A program made the translations under genes and the position numbers. Of a DNA stretch of 64,000 nucleotides, positions 24,650 to 38,900 are shown piece by piece (the stretch's first letter is position 1; each line of letters begins with the position of its first letter). The stretch comes from Heliopora coerulea (Eukaryota > Cnidaria > Anthozoa > Scleralcyonacea > Helioporidae), in contig JASJOG010000110.1 in assembly GCA_030142905.1 (NCBI GenBank), positions 62,001-126,000 of the forward strand, written 5' to 3'. The notes beneath the pieces are model-generated. The model was not told the origin of the DNA and did not search any database. It worked only from the letters and a program-made list of their open reading frames with translations.

Positions 24650-27600
24650 AAGAAATTTTCACAGCAACTTGTCGAAACAAACAAATTCGATTTGTTTTAT
24701 TATGTTTGTGTGGAAAAGAACATATTAGAAGGTTTTGCAAAGTTTGGCACACCTATTAGGTTTTGAACCACTTCTAATCATAGTTATGTCTTTTAGGCGT
24801 AATAAGGCTTAATTGTGCAATTTCTAAACATGGCCATATTTTCCTTAGTACTGCTCCAATCTATAAACTAATGCTTTTATTCTCTTCTCTGACCCGAAAA
24901 GATCATTTTAGAAGCATTACCGAGGTTTGGCAAACATTCGAGAATTGCAGCTAACTAATTCAACCACTGCTTCACTCTTCGTCTAAGTAATCGTCTTATC
25001 TCGACGAGACAAAGAGTTTTTGACGAGTTGAAGAAATTTTCACAGCAACTTGTCGAAACAAACAAATTCGATTTGTTTTATGATGTTTGTGTGGAAAAGA
25101 ACATATTAGAAGGTTTGGCAAAGTTTGGCAAACCTATTAGGTTTTGAACCACTTCTAATCATAGTTATGTCTTTTAGGCGTAATAAGGCTTAATTGTGCA
25201 ATTTCTAAACATGGCCATATTTTCCTTAGTACTGCTCCAATCAATAAAGTAATGCTTTTATTCTCTTCTCTGACCCGAAAAGATCATTTTAGAAGCATTA
25301 CCGAGGTTTGGCAAACATTCGAGAAATGCAGCTAACTAATTCAACCACTCCTTCACTCTTCGTCTAAGTAATCGTCTTATCTCGACGAGACAAAGAGTTT
25401 TTGACGAGTTGAAGAAATTTTCACAGCAACTTGTCGAATCCAACAAATTCGATTTGTTTTATGATGTTTGTGTGGAAAAGAACATTTTAGAAGGTTTGGC
25501 AAAGTTTGGCCCACCTATTAGGTTTTGAACCACTTCTAATCATAGTTATGTCTTTTAGGCGTAATAAGGCTTAATTGTGCAATTTCTAAACATGGCCATA
25601 TTTTCCTTAGTACTGCTCCAATCAATAAAGTAATGCTTTTATTCTCTTCTCTGACCCGAAAAGATCATTTTAGAAGTATTACCGAGGTTTGGCAAACATT
25701 CGAGAAATGCAGCTAACTAATTCAACCACTGCTTCACTCTTCGTCTAAGTAATCGTCTTATCTCGACGAGACAAAGAGTTTTTGACGAGTTGAAGAAATT
25801 TTCACAGCAACTTGTCGAATCCAACAAATTCGATTTGTTTTATGATGTTTGTTTGGAAAAGAACATTTTAGAAGGTTTGGCAAAGTTTGGCACACCTATT
25901 AGGTTTTGAACCACTTCTAATCATAGTTATGTCTTTTAGGCGTAATAAGGCTTAATTGTGCAATTTCTAAACATGGTCATATTTTCCTTAGTACTGTTCC
26001 AATCAATAAACTAAATTTTTATTCTCTTCCCTGTCCCGAAAAGATCATTTTAGAAGCATTACCGAGGTTTGGCAAAGTTCGACAAATGCAACTAACTGAT
26101 GCCACCACTGCTTCCCTCTTCGTCTAAGTAATCGTCTTATCTCGACGAGAAAAAGCGTTTTTGACGAGTTGAAGAAATTTTCACATTAACTTGTCGAATC
26201 AAACAAATTCGATTTGTTTTATGATGTTTGTGTGGAAAAGAACATTTTAGAAGGTTTGGAAAAGTTTGGCACACCTATTAGGTTTTGAACCACTTCTAAT
26301 CATAGTTATGTCTTTTAGGCGTAATAAGGCTTAATTGTGCAATTTCTAAACATGGCCATATTTTCCTTAGTACTGTTCCAATCAATAAACTAATGCTTTT
26401 ATTCTCTTCTCTGACCCGAAAAGATCATTTTAGAAGCTTTAGCGAGGTTTGGCAAACATTCGAGAAATGCAGCTAACTAATTCAACCACTGCTTCACTCT
26501 TCGTCTAAGTAATCGTATTATCTCGACGAGACAAAGCGTTTTTGACGATTTGGAGAAATTTTTGCAACAACTTGTCGAATCCAACAAATTCGATTTGTTT
26601 TATGATGTTTGTGTGGAAAAGAACATTTTAGAAAGTTTGGAAAAGTTTGGCACAACTATTGAGTTTTGAACCACTTCTAAGCATAGTTATGGCTTCTAAG
26701 CGTAATAAGGCTTAATTGTGCAATTTCTAAACATGGTCATATTTTCATTAGTACTCTTTCAATCTATAAACTAATGCTTTTATTCTCTTCTCTGACCCGA
26801 AAAGATCATTTTAGAAGCATTAGCGAGGTTTGGCAATGTTCGACAAATGCAACTAACTGATGCCACCACTGCTTCACTCTTCGTCTAAGTAATCGTCTTA
26901 TCTCGACGAGATAAAGCGTTTTTGACGAGTTGGAGAAATTTTCAAAGCAACTCGACGAATCAAACAAATTCGATTTGTTTTATGATGTTTGTGTGGAAAA
27001 GAACATTTTAGAAGGTTTGGCAAAGTTTGGAACATCTATTGGGTTTTGAACCACTTCGAAGCATAGTTATGTATTTTAAGCGTAATAAGGATTAATTGTG
27101 CAATTTCTAAACATGACCATATTTTCCTTAGTACATGTCCAATCTATAAACTAATGCTTTTATTCTCTTCTTTGACCCGAAAAGATCATTTAAGAAGCAT
27201 TAGCGAGGTTAGGCAAACTTCGACAAATGCAACTAACTGATGCCACCACTGCTTCACTCTTCGTCAATGTAATCGTCTTATCTCGACGAGATAAAGCGTT
27301 TTTTACGAGTTGAAGAAATTTTCACAGCAACTTGTCGAATCCAACAAATTCGATTTGTTTTATGATGTTTGTGTGGAAAAGAACATTTTAGAAGGTTTGG
27401 CAAAGTTTGGCAAAGTTTGGCACACCTATTAGGTTTTGAACAACTTCTAATCATAGTTATGTCTTTTAGGCGTAATAAGGCTTAATTGTGCAATTTCTAA
27501 ACATGGTCATATTTTCCTTAGTACTATTCCAATCAATAAACTAATGCTTTTATTCTATTCTCTGTCCCGAAAAGATAATTTTAAAAGCATTAGCGAGGTT

Positions 27601-27702
27601 TGGCAAAGTTCGACAAATGCAACTAACTGATGCCACCACTGCTTCACTCTTCGTCTAAGTAATCGTCTTATCTCGACGAGATAAAGCGTTTTTGACGAGT
27701 TG
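24650..27702 (+). repeat. Eight-monomer higher-order unit, copy 2
   Basis: A tandem copy of the preceding unit with a handful of differences: ggtttggcaaag for ggttttgcaaag near 25.11 kb, ccaatctataaactaatgc for ccaatcaataaagtaatgc near 24.86 kb, and gacgagacaaag for gacgagaccaag near 25.39 kb. The direct abutment with copy 1 fits unequal exchange in register. Confidence 0.92.
27394..27423 (+). repeat. 10-bp tandem expansion, duplicated copy
   Basis: Identical to the expansion 3,053 bases upstream. It is a useful marker that the two eight-monomer units share ancestry after the 10-base gain. Confidence 0.9.
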
Positions 27703-30700
27703 GAGAAATTCTCAAAGCAACTCGACGAATCGAACAAATTCGATTTGTTTTATGATATTAGTGTGGAAAAAAACATTTTAGTAGGTTTGGCAAAGTTTGG
27801 CACATCTATTAGGTTTTGAACCACTTTGAACCATAGTTATGTCTTTTAGGCGTAATAAGGCTTAATTGTGCAATTTCTAAACATGGCCATATCTTCCTTA
27901 GTACTGTTCCAATCAATAAACTAACGCTTTTATTCACTTCTCTGACCCGAAAATTTCATTTTAGAAGCATTAGCGGGGTTAGGCAAACTTCGACAAATGC
28001 AACTAACTGATGCCACCACTGCTTCACTCTTAGTCTAAGTAATCGTCTTATCTCGACGAGACAAAGCGTTTTTGACGAGTTGAAGAAATTTTTACAGCAA
28101 CTTGTCGAATGCAACAAATTCGATTTGTTTTATTATGTTTGTGTCGAAAAGAACATTTTAGAAGGTTTGGCAAAGTTTGGCACACCTATTTACTTTTGAA
28201 CCACTTCGAAGCATAGTTATGTCTTTTAGTCGTAATAAGGCTTAATTGTGCAATTTCTAAACATGGCCATATTTTCTTAGTACTGGTCTAATCTATAAAT
28301 TAATGCTTTTATTCTCTTCTCTGACACGAAAAAATCATTTTAGAAGCATTAGCGGGGTTAGGCAAACTCGACAAACGCAACTAACTGATGCCACCACTGC
28401 TTCACTCTTAGTCTAAGTAATCGTCTTATCTCGACGAGATAAAGCGTTTTTGAAGAGTTGGAGAAATTTTCACAGCAACTCGATGAATCGAACAAATTCG
28501 ATTTGTTTTATGATGTTTGTGTGGAAAAGAACATTTTAGAAGGTTTGGCAAAGTTTGGCACATCTATTAGGTTTTGAACCACTTCGAAGCATAGTTATGT
28601 CTTTTAGGGGTAATAAGGCTTAATTGTGCAATTTCTAAACATGGCCATATTTTCCTTAGTACTGTTCCAATCAATAAACTAATGCTTTTATTCACTTCTC
28701 TGACCTGAGAAGATCATTTTAGAGGCATTAGCGATGTTTGGCAAAGTTCGACAAATGCAACTAACTGATGCCACCACTGCTTCACTCTTCGTCTAAGTAA
28801 TCGTCTTATCTGGACGAGATAAAGCGTTTTTGACTAGTTGAAGAAATTTTCAAAGCAACTCGACGAATCGAACAAATTCGATTTGTTTTATGATGTTTGT
28901 GTGGAAAAGAATATTTTAGAAAGTTTGGCAAAGTTTTGCACACCTATTAGGTTTTTAACCATTTCTAATCACAGTTATGTCTTTTAGGCGTAATAAGGCT
29001 TAATTGTGCAATTTCTAAACATGGCCATATTTTCCTTAGTACTGCTCCAATCAATAAAGTAATGCTTTTATTCTCTTCTCTGACCCGAAAAGATCATTTT
29101 AGAAGCATTACCGAGGTTTGGCAAACATTCGAGAAATGCAGCTAATTCAACCACTGCTTCACTCTTCGTCTAAGTAATCGTCTTATCTCGACGAGACAAA
29201 GCGTTTTAGACGAGTTGAAGAAATTTTCACAGCAACTCGTCGAATCCTACAAATTCGATTTGTTTTATGATGTTTGTGTGGAAAAGAACATTTTAGAAGG
29301 TTTGGCAAAGTTTGGCACACCTATTTGGTTGTGAACCACTTCTAATCATAGTTATGTCTTTTAGGCGTAATAAGGCTTAATTGTGCACTTTCTAAACATG
29401 GCCATATTTTCCTTAGTACTGTTCCAATCTACAAACTAATGCTTTTATTCTCGTCTTTGAACCGAAAAGATCATTTTAGGAGCATTAGCGAGGTTTGGCA
29501 AAGTTCGACAAATGCAACTAACTGATGCCACCACTGCTTCACTCTTCGTCTAAGTAATCGTCTTATCTCGACGAGACAAAGAGTTTTTGACGAGTTAAAG
29601 AAATTTTCACAGCAACTTGTCGAATCCAACAAATTCGATTTGTTTTATGATGTTTGTGTGGAAAAGAACATTTTAGAAGATTTGGCAAAGTTTGGCACAC
29701 CTATTAGGTTTTGAACCACTTCTAATCATAGTTATGTCTTTTAGGCGTAATAAGGCTTAATTGTGCAATTTCTAACCATGGTCATATTTTCCTTAGTACA
29801 GTTCCAATCAATAAACTATATTTTTATTCTCTTCTCTGACCCGAAAAGATCATTTTAGAGGCATTAGCGAGGTTTGGCAAAGTTCGACTAATGCAACTAA
29901 CTGATGCCACCACTGCTTCACTATACGTCTAAGTAATCGTCTTATATCGACGAGACAAAGCGTTTTTGAAGAGGTGGAGAAATTTTCAAAACAACTCGAT
30001 GAATCGAACAAATTCGATTTGTTTTATGATGTTTGTGTGGAAAAGAATATTTTAGAAGGTTTGGCAAAGTTTGGCACCTCTATTAGGTTTTGAACCACTT
30101 CTAATCATAGTTATGTCTTTTAGGCGTAATAAGGCTTAATTGTGCAATTTCTAAACATGGCCATATTTTCCTTAGTACTGTTCCAATCAATAAACTAATG
30201 CTTTTATTCTCTTCTCTGACCCGAAAAGATCATTTTAAAAGCATTAGCTAGGTTTGGCAAAGTTCGACAAATGCAACTAACTGATGCCACCACTGCTTCA
30301 CTCTTCGTCTAAGTAATCGTCTTATCTCGACGAGACAAAGCGTTTTTGACGAGTTGAGGAAATTTTCAAAGCAACTTGTCGAATCCAACAAATTCGATTT
30401 GTTTTATGATGTTTGTGTGGTAAAGAACATTTTAGAAGGTTTGGCAAAGTTTGGCACTTCTATTAGGTTTTGAACCACTTCGTAGCATAGTTATGTCTTT
30501 TAGGCGTAATAAGGATTAATTGTGCAATTTCTAAACATGGCCATATTTTCCTTAGTACTGTTCCAATCAATAAACTAATTCTTTTATTCTCTTCTCTGAC
30601 CCGAAAAAATCATTTTAGAAGCATTAGCGAGGTTTGGCAAACTTCGACAAATGCAACTGATGCCACCATTGCTTCACTCTTCGTCTAAGTAATCGTCTTA

Positions 30701-33700
30701 TCTCGACGAGATAAAGCATTTTTGACGAGTTGGAGAAATTTTCAAAGCAACTCGACGAATCTAATAAATTCGATTTGTTTTATGATGTTTGATTGGAAAA
30801 GAACATTTTAGAAGGTTTGGCAAAGTTTGGCACATCTATTAGGTTTTGAACCACTTCGAAGCATAGTTATGTCTTTTAGGCGTAATAAGGCTTAATTGTG
30901 CAATTTCTAAACATGGCCATATTTTCCTTAGTACTGTTCCAATCTATAAACTAAAGCTTTTATTCTCTACTCTGACCTGAAAAGATCATTTTAGAAGCAT
31001 TAGCGAGGTTTGGCAAACTTCGACAAATGCAACTAACTGATGCCACCACTGCTTCACTCTTCGTCTAAGTAATCGTCTTATCTCGACGAGATAAAGCGTT
31101 TTTGACGAGATGGAGAAATTTTCAAAGCAACTCGACGAATCGAACAAATTCGATTTGTTTTATGATGTTTATGTGGAAAATAACATTTTAGAAGGTTTGG
31201 CAAAGTTTGGCACATCTATTGGGTTTTGAACCACTTCGAAGCATAGTTATGTCTTTTAGGCGTAATAAGGCTTAATTGTGCAATTTCTAAACATGGCCAT
31301 ATTTTCCTTAGTACTGTTTCAATCTATAAACTAATGCTTTTATTCTCTTCTCTGACCCGAAAAGATCATTTTAGAAGTATTAGCGAGGTTTTGCAAACTA
31401 CTACAAATGCAACTAACTGATGCCACCACTGCTTCACTCTTCGTCTATGTAATCGTCTTATCTCGACGAGATAAAGCGTTTTTGACGAGTTGAAGAAATT
31501 TTCAAAGCAACTCGACGAATCTAACAAATTCGATTTGTTTTATGATGTTTATGTGGAAAATAACATTTTAGAAGGTTTGGCAAAGTTTCGCACACCTATT
31601 AGGTTTTGAACCACTTCTAAGCATAGTTATGTCTTTTAGGAGTAATAAGGCTTAATTGTGCAATTTCTAAACATGGCCATATTTTCCTTAGTACTGTTTC
31701 AATCTATAAACTAATGCTTTTATTCTCTTCTCTGACCCGAAAAGATCATTTTAGAAGTATTAGCGAGGTTTTGCAAACTACTACAAATGCAACTAACTGA
31801 TGCCACCACTGCTTCACTCTTCGTCTATGTAATCGTCTTATCTCGACGAGATAAAGCGTTTTTGACGAGTTGGAGAAATTTTCAAAGCAACTCGACGAAT
31901 CTAACAAATTCGATTTGTTTTATGATGTTTGTGTGGAAAAGAACATTTTAGAAGGTTTGGCAAAGTTTGGCACATCTATTGGGTTTTAAACCACTTTGAA
32001 GCATAGTTATGTATTTTAGACGTAATAAGGCTTAATTGTGCAATTTCTAAACATGGCCATATTTTCCTTAGTACTGTTCCAATCAATAAACTAATGCTTT
32101 TATTCTCTTCTCTGACCCGAAAAGATCATTTTAGAAGCTTTAGCGAGGTTTGGGAAACATTCGAGAAATGCAGCTAACTAATTCAACCACTACTTCACTC
32201 TTCGTCTAAGTAATCGTCTTATCTCGACGAGATAAAGCGTTTTTGACGAGTTGGAGAAATTTTCAAAGCAACTCGACGAATCTAACAAATTCGATTTGTT
32301 TTATGATGTTTGTGTGGAAAATAACATTTTAGAAGGTTTGGCAAAGTTTGGCACATCTATTAGGTTTTGAACCACTTCTAAGCATAGTTATGTCTTTTAG
32401 GCGTAATAAGGATTAATTGTGCAATTTCTAAACATGGCCATATTTTCCTTAGTACTGTTCCAATCTATAAAGTAAAGCTTTTATTCTCTTCTCTGACCTG
32501 AAAAGATCATTTTAGAAGCATTAGCGAGGTTTGGCAAACTTCGACAAATGCAACTAACTGATGCCACCACTGCTTCACTCTTAGTCTAAGTAATCGTCTT
32601 ATCTCGACGAGATAAAGCGTTTTGGACAAGTTGAAGAAATTTTCACAACAACTCGTCGAATCCAACAAATTCGATTTGTTTTATGATGTTTATGTGGAAA
32701 AGAATATTTAGAAAGTTTGGAAAAGTTTGGCACACTTATTTAGTTTTGAACCACTTCTAAGCATAGTTATGGCTTCTAAGCGTAATAAGGCTTAATTGTG
32801 CAATTTCTAAACATGGTCATATTTTCCTTAGTACTGTTACAATCTATAAACTAACGCTTTTATTCTCTTCTCTGACCCGAAAAGATCATTTTAGAAGCAT
32901 TAGCGAGGTTTGGCAAACTTCGACTAATGCAACTAACTGATGCCACCACTGCTTCACTCTTCGTCTAAGTAATCGTCTTATCTCGACGAGTTAAAGCGTT
33001 TTTGACGAGTTGGAGAAATTTTCAAAGCAACTCGACGAATCGAACAAATTCGATTTGTTTTATGATGTTTATGTGGAGAAGAACATTTTAGAAGGTTTGG
33101 CAAAGTTTGACACATCTATTAGGTTTTTAACCACTTCTAATCATAGTTATGTCTTTTACGCGTAATAAGGCTTAATTGTGCAATTTCTAAACATGGCCAT
33201 ATTTTCCTTAGTACTGCTCCAATCAATAAACTAATGCTTTTATTCTCTTCTCTGACCCGAAAATATCATTTTAGAAGCATTAACGAGGTTTTGCAAACTT
33301 CGACAAATGCAAATATCTGATGCCACCACTGCTTCACTCTTCGTCTAAGTAATCGTCTTATCTCGACGAGATAAAGCGTTTTTGACGAGTTGGAGAAATT
33401 TTCAAAGCAACTCGTCGATAATACAAATTCGATTTGTTTTATGATGTTTGTGTGGAAAAGAACATTTTAGAAGGTTTGGCAAAGTTTGGCACACCTATTT
33501 AGTATTGAACCACTTCTAAGCATAGTTATGGCTTCTAAGCATAATAAGGTTTAATTGTGTAATTTCTAAACATGGTCATATTTTCCTTAGTACTGTTCCA
33601 ATCAATAAACTAATGCTTTAATCTCTTCTCTGACCCGAAAAGATCATTTTAGAAGCATTAGCGAGTTTTGGCAAAGTCCGACAAATGCAACTAACTGATA

Positions 33701-35939
33701 CCACCACTGCTTCACTCTTCGTCTAAGTAATCGTCTTATCTCGACGAGTTAAAGCGTTTTTGACGAGTTGGAGAAATTTTCACAGCAACTTGAAGAATCG
33801 AACAAATTCGATTTGTTTTATGATGTTTGTGTGGAGAAGAACATTTTAGAAGGTTTGGCAAAGTTTGGCACACCTATTTAGTTTTGAACCACTTCTAAAC
33901 ATAGTTATGTTTTCTAAGCATAATAAGGTTTAATTGTGTAATTTCTAAACATGGTCATATTTTCCTTAGTACCTTCCAATCAATAAACTAAACCTTTTAT
34001 TCTCTTCTCTGACACGAAAAGATCATTTTAGAAGCATTATCGAGGTTTGGCAAAGTTAGACAAATGCAACTAACTGATGCCACCACTGCTTCACTCTTCG
34101 TCTAAGTAATCGTCTTATCTCGACGAGTTAAAGCGTTTTTGAAGAGTTGGAGAAATTTTCAAAGCAACTCGAACAATCGAACAAATTCGATTATTTTTTA
34201 TGATGTTTGTGTGGAAAAGAACATTTTAGAAGGTTTGGCAAAGTTTGGAACATCTATTAGGTTTTGAACCACTTCTAAGCATAGTTATGTCTTTTAGGCG
34301 TAATAAGGTTTAATTGTGCAATTTCTAAACATGGCCATATTTTCCTTAGTACTGTTCCAATCTATAAATTAATGATTTTATTCTCTTCTCAGACCCGAAA
34401 AGATCATTTTAAAAGCATTAGCGAGGTTTGGCAAACTTCGACAAATGCAAATAACTGATGCCACCACTGCTTCACTCTTCGTCTAAGTAATCGTCTTATC
34501 TCGACGAGATAAAGCGTTTTTGACGAGTTGAAGAAATTTTCACAGCAACTCGACGAATTGAACAAATTCGATTTGTTTTATGATGTTTATGTGGAAAAGA
34601 ACATTTTAGAAGGTTTGGCAAAGTTTAGCACACCTATTTAGTTTTGAACCACTTCTAAGCATAGTTATGGCTTCTAAGCGTAATAAGGCTTAATTGTGTA
34701 ATTTCTAAACATGGTCATATTTTCTTAGCACTGTTCCAATCAATAAACTAAAGCTTTTATTCTCTTCTCTGACACGAAAAGATCAATTTAGAAGCATTAG
34801 CGAGGTTTGGATAAGTTTGACAAATGCAACTAACTGATGCCACCACTGCTTCACTCTTCGTCTAAGTAATCGTCTTATCTCGACGAGACAAAGCGTTTTT
34901 GACTAGTTGAAGAAATTTTCACAGCAACTTGTCGAATCCAACAAATTCGATTTGTTTTATGATGTTTGTGTGGAAAAGAACATTTTAGAAGGTTTGGCAA
35001 AGTTTGGCACACCTATTAGGTTTTGAACCACTTCGAAGCATAGTTATGTCTTTTCGGCGTAATAGGGCTTAATTGTGCAATTTCTAAACATGGCCATATT
35101 TTCCTTAGTACTGTTTCAATCTTTAAACTAATGCTTTTATTCTCTTCTCTGACCCGAAAAGATCATTTCTCAAGCATTTCCGAGGTTTTGAAAATTTCGA
35201 CAAATGCAACTAACTTATGCCACCACTGCTTCACTCTTCGTCTAAGTAATCGTCTTATCTCGACGAGATAAATCGTTTTTAATGAGTTGGAGAAATTTTC
35301 ACAGCAACTCGTCGAATGCAACAAATTCGATTTGTTTTATGATGTTTATGTGGAAAAGAACATTTTAGAAAGTTTGGCAAAGTTTGGCACTACTATTTAG
35401 TTTTAAGCACTTCTAAGCATAGTTATGGCTTCTAAGCGTCATAAGGCTTAATTGTGTAATTTCTAAAAATGGTTATATTTTCTTAGTACTGTTCCAATCA
35501 ATATACTAATGCTTTTATTCTCTTCTCTTACCCGAAAAGATCATTTTTAAAGGATTAGTGAGGTTTCGCAAAGTTCGACAAATGCAACTAACTGATGCCA
35601 CCACTGCTTCACTCTTCGTCTAAGTGATCGTCTTATCTCGACGAGATAAAGCGTTTTTGACGAGTTGGAGAAATTTTCAAAGCAACTCGACGAATCGAAC
35701 AAATTCGATTTGTTTTATGATGTTTGTGTGGAAAAGAACATTTTAGAAGGTTTGGCAAAGTTTGGCACACCTATTTAGTTTTAAGCACTTCTAAGCATAG
35801 TTATGGCTTTTAAGCGTAATAAGGCTTAATTGTGCAATTTCTAAACATGGTCATATTTTCCTTAGTACTGATGCAATCAATAAACTAACGCTTTTATTCT
35901 CTTCTCTGACCCGAAAAGATCATTTTAGAAGCATTAGCG
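27703..35939 (+). repeat. Mixed satellite monomers
   Basis: About 22 monomers of mixed sequence types with many small deletions, for example the loss in aaactcgacaaacgc near 28.36 kb and in ctaattcaacc near 29.14 kb. Occasional copies carry the attcgagaaatgcagc variant expanded at 21.6-26.5 kb (about 29.12 and 32.16 kb). No gene, transposon or extended higher-order period was found. Confidence 0.75.
31156..31915 (+). repeat. Adjacent monomer pair sharing a rare haplotype
   Basis: Both monomers carry gaagtattagcgagg, tttgcaaactactacaaatg and cgtctatgtaatcg, exactly 380 bases apart. The first parts of the two monomers differ (cacatctattggg versus cgcacacctattagg). Either partial duplication or gene conversion of the second half would produce this. 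Confidence 0.8.
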
Positions 35940-38900
35940 GGTTTGGTAAACTTCGACAAATGCAACTAACTGATGCCACCACTGCTTCACTCTTCGTCTA
36001 AGTAATCGTCTTATCTCGACGAGATATAGCGTTTTTGACGAGTTGGAGAAATTTTAAAATCAACTCGACGAATCGAACAAATTCGATTTGTTTTATGATG
36101 TTTTTGTGTAAAAGAACATTTTAGAAGGTTTGGCAAAGTTTGGCACATCTATTTGGTTTTGAACCACTTCGAAGCATAGTTATGTCTTTTAGGCGTAACA
36201 AGGCTTAATTGTGCAATTTCTAAATATGGCCATATTTTCCTTAATACTGTTCCAATCTAAAAATTAATGCTTTTATTCTCTTGTCAGAATCGAAAAGATC
36301 ATTTTAAAAGCATTAGTGAGGTTTCGCAAAGTTCGACAAATGCAAATAACTGATGCCACCACTGCTTCACTCTTCGTCTAAGTAATCGTCTTATCTCGAC
36401 GAGATAAAGCGTTTTTGACGAGTTGAAGAAATTTTAAAAGCAACTCGACGAATCGAACAAATTCGATTTGTTTTATGATGTTTGTGTGGAAAAGAACATT
36501 TTAAAGGTTTGGCAAAGTTTGGCACATCTATTAGGTTTTGAACCACTTCGAAGCATAGTTATGTCTTTTAGGCGTAATAAGGCTTAATTGTGCAATTTCT
36601 AAACATGGCCATATTTTCCTTAGTACTCTTTCAATCTATAAACTAATGCTTTTATTCTCTTCTCTGTCCCGAAAAGATCAATTTAGAAGCATTAGCGAGG
36701 TTTGGCAAACTTCGACAAATGCAACTAACTGATGCCACCACTGCTTCACTCTTCGTCTAAGTAATCGTCTTATCTCGACGAGTTAAAGCGTTTTTGACGA
36801 GTTGGAGAAATTTTCAAAGCAACTCGAAGAATCGAACAAATTCGATTTGTTTTATGATGTTTGTGTGGAAAAGAACATTTTAGAAGGTTTGGCAATGTTT
36901 GGCACATCTATTAGGTTTTGAACCACTTCGAAGCATAGTTATGTATTTTAGGCGTAATAAGGCTTAATTGTGCAATTTCTAAACATGGCCATATTTTCCT
37001 TAGTACTGGTTCAATCTATAAACTAATGCTTTTATTCTCTTCTCTGACCCGAAAAGATCATTTTTCAAGCATTTGCGAGGTTTTGCAAACTTCGACAAAT
37101 GCAACTAACTGATGCCACCACTGCTTCACTCTTCGTCTAAGTAATCGTCTTATCTCGACGAGATAAAGCGTTTTTGACGAGTTGGAGAAATTTTCACAGC
37201 AACTCGTCGAATCCAACAAATTCGGTTTGTTTTATGATGTTTATATGGAAAAGAACATTTTAGAAGTTTGGCAAAGTTTGGCACACCTATTTAGTTTTGA
37301 ACCATTTCTAAGCATAGTTATGGCTTCTAAGCGTAATAAGGCTTAATTGTGTAATTTCTAAACATGGTCATATTTTCCTAAGTACTGTTCCAATCAATAA
37401 ACTAATGCTTTTATTCTCTTCTCTGACCCGAAAAGATCATTTTAGAAGCATTAGTGAGGTTTTGCAAACTTCGACAAATGCAACTAATTGATGCCACCAC
37501 TGCTTCACTCTTCGTCTAAGTAATCGTCTTATCTCGACGAGATAAAGCGTTTTTGACGATTTGGAGAAACTTTCATAGGAACTCGTCGAATTCAACAAAT
37601 TCGATTTGTTTTATGATGTTTGTGTGAAAAGAACATTTTAGAAGGTTTGGCAAAGTTTGGCACACCTATTTAGTTTTGAACCACTTCTAAGCATAGTTAT
37701 GTCTTTTAGGCATAATAAGGCTTAATTGTGCAATTTCTAAACATAGCCATATTTTCCTTAGTAATGTTCCAATCTATAAACTAATGCTTTTATTCTCTTC
37801 TCTGAACCGAGAAGATCATTTTTGAAGCATTAGCGAGGTTTGGCTAACTTCGACAAATGCAAATAACTGATGCCACCACTGCTTCATTCTTCGTCTAAGT
37901 AATCGTCTTATCTGGACGAGATAAGCGTTTTTGACGAGTTGGAGAAATTTTAACAGCAACTCGTCGAATCCAACAAATTCGATTTGTTTTATAATGTTTG
38001 TGTGGAATAGAAAATTTTAGAAGGTTTGGCAAAGTTTGGCACATCTATTAGCTTTTGAACCACCTCTAAGCATAGTTATGTCTTTTAGGCGTAATAAGGC
38101 TTAATTCTGCAATTTCTAAACATGGCCATATTTTCCTTAGTAATGTTCCAATCTATAAACTAATGGCTTTTATTCTCTTTTCTGAACCGAGAAGATCATT
38201 TTAGAAGCATTAGCGAGGTTTAGCTAACTTCGACAAATGCAAATAACTGATGCCACCACTGCTTCACTCTTCGGGTAAGTAATCGTCTTATCTGGACGAG
38301 ATAAGCGTTTTTGACGAGTTGTAGAAATTTTAACAGCAACTCGTCGAATCCAACAAATTCGATTTGTTTTATGATGTTTGTGTGGAAAAGAATATTTTAG
38401 AAGGTTTGGCAAAGTTTGGCACACCTATTTAGTTTTGAACCACTTCTAAGCATAGTTATGGCTTGTAAGGGATATAAGGCTTAATTGTGCAATTTCTAAA
38501 CATGGTCATATTTTCCTTAGTACTGTTCCAATCAATAAACTATACTTTTATTCTCTTCTCTGACCCGAAAAGTTCATTTTAGAGGCATTAGCGAGGTTTG
38601 GCAAAGTTCGACAAATGCAACTAACTGATGCCACCTCTGCTTCACTCTTCGTCTAAGTAATCGTCTTATCTCGACGAGATAAAGCGTTTTTGACGAGTTG
38701 GAGAAATTTTCAAAGCAACTCGACGAATCGAACAAATTCGATTTGTTTTATGATGTTTGTGTGGAAAAGAACATTTTAGGTTTGGCAAAGTTTGGCACAC
38801 CTATTAGGTTTTGAACTACTTCTAATCATAGTTATGTCTTTTAGGCGTAATAAGGCTTAATTGTGCAATTTCTAAACATGGCCATATTTTCCTTAGTACT

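Noticed and set aside
24622..27702. Assembly duplication as explanation for the 3 kb repeat
   Set aside because: Not excluded, but several private substitutions and a one-base indel distinguish the two copies, which favours a real duplication. Read support would decide.
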